Origin: Nitrospira sp. | GTDB taxonomy: Bacteria > Nitrospirota > Nitrospiria > Nitrospirales > Nitrospiraceae | Direction of reading: 5' to 3' | Assembly: GCA_025361385.1 (NCBI GenBank) | Contig: JANYAJ010000340.1 | Span: 1-6,583 of the forward strand | DNA length: 6,583 bases | Shown here: one piece after another, positions 6,398 through 6,583 of the stretch | Numbering within the stretch: position 1 is the stretch's first letter | How the letters are laid out: every line of letters begins with the position of its first letter | Program-made: the position numbers and the translations under genes | Notes under the pieces: generated by a model | The model's input: only the letters and a program-made list of their open reading frames with translations | What the model was told of the DNA's origin: nothing | Databases searched by the model: none

Positions 6398-6583
6398 TTA
6401 CATTCCCGCTGCAGCGAGCCGGCCCTTGATGGCGTTATCAAGATTCTGAATCCAACTGCTATAGGCCTTGTGGATGGTTTGCTTCTCGGCGTCGTAATTC
6501 AAGTTGACGCTATCTTTATAGGTGAGACTGTACGTTTTGCTGTCGTAGGCAATATCGACGATAGCGGTATGGCTGCGAGCGTT
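6398..6583 (-). CDS. Second small exported-protein paralog (5' part cut by window edge)
   Basis: The - strand frame ends with TAA at 6398-6400 and stays open to the window edge, giving the last 61 residues of a protein whose start lies outside. Visible are NARSHTAIVDIAY, YSLTYKDSVNLNYD and IHKAYSSWIQNLDNAI. Aligned with the C-terminal part of the neighbouring 140-residue protein, about 28 of 61 positions are identical by hand count, with one gap of about 3 residues in the middle. The coding call rests on this paralogy, since the fragment is short. By analogy it is probably a small envelope (lipo)protein with its signal sequence beyond position 6583. No function is known to me. The two genes form a tandem pair on the - strand, separated by 89 bp with a hairpin. 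Confidence 0.72.
   Translation of the reverse strand, partial: NARSHTAIVDIAYDSKTYSLTYKDSVNLNYDAEKQTIHKAYSSWIQNLDNAIKGRLAAAGM

Overview
The window holds the 3' end of a co-directional biosynthetic operon (positions 2-5905, + strand), followed by two convergent genes on the - strand (5886-6583). The operon encodes an MMPL/RND-type exporter (5' end outside the window), a complete beta-ketoacyl synthase (KS), a half-length ketosynthase-like chain-length factor (CLF), an ApeP-type hotdog dehydratase (DH), a FabG-like ketoreductase (KR) and a family 2 glycosyltransferase (GT2). This set is the core of an aryl polyene-type (flexirubin/xanthomonadin-like) type II polyketide locus. No acyl carrier protein, ammonia lyase, acyl-CoA/ACP ligase, acyltransferase, thioesterase or LolA-like carrier is visible; if present, they should lie to the left of position 1.

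All six operon genes overlap: exporter/KS by 11 nt, KS/CLF by 1 nt (4 nt if the alternative GTG start is used), CLF/DH by 13 nt, DH/KR by 4 nt (ATGA) and KR/GT2 by 4 nt (ATGA). This argues for one mRNA with translational coupling. The inferred chemistry is that KS-CLF condenses malonyl units on an ACP, KR reduces the 3-keto group and DH removes water to build a conjugated polyene. GT2 may decorate the product or couple it to a lipid, and the exporter would move the lipid-linked product across the inner membrane.

On the right, the operon runs tail-to-tail into a small exported protein gene on the - strand, with a 20 bp overlap of the two 3' ends. A second, paralogous gene lies upstream of it and is cut by the window edge. 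These two genes have lower GC (51 G+C in positions 5941-6060, 42%, against 40 in positions 4441-4500, 67%), so the locus boundary is compositional as well as directional. The 89 bp spacer between the paralogs holds an imperfect hairpin.

Organism: a Gram-negative bacterium with an outer membrane is indicated by the MMPL exporter, the aryl polyene-type genes and the probable lipoproteins. The overall base and codon style reminds me of Nitrospira-like (Nitrospirota) genomes, but this is an impression without a marker gene; a proteobacterium is not excluded. I saw no tRNA, rRNA, CRISPR array or insertion sequence.
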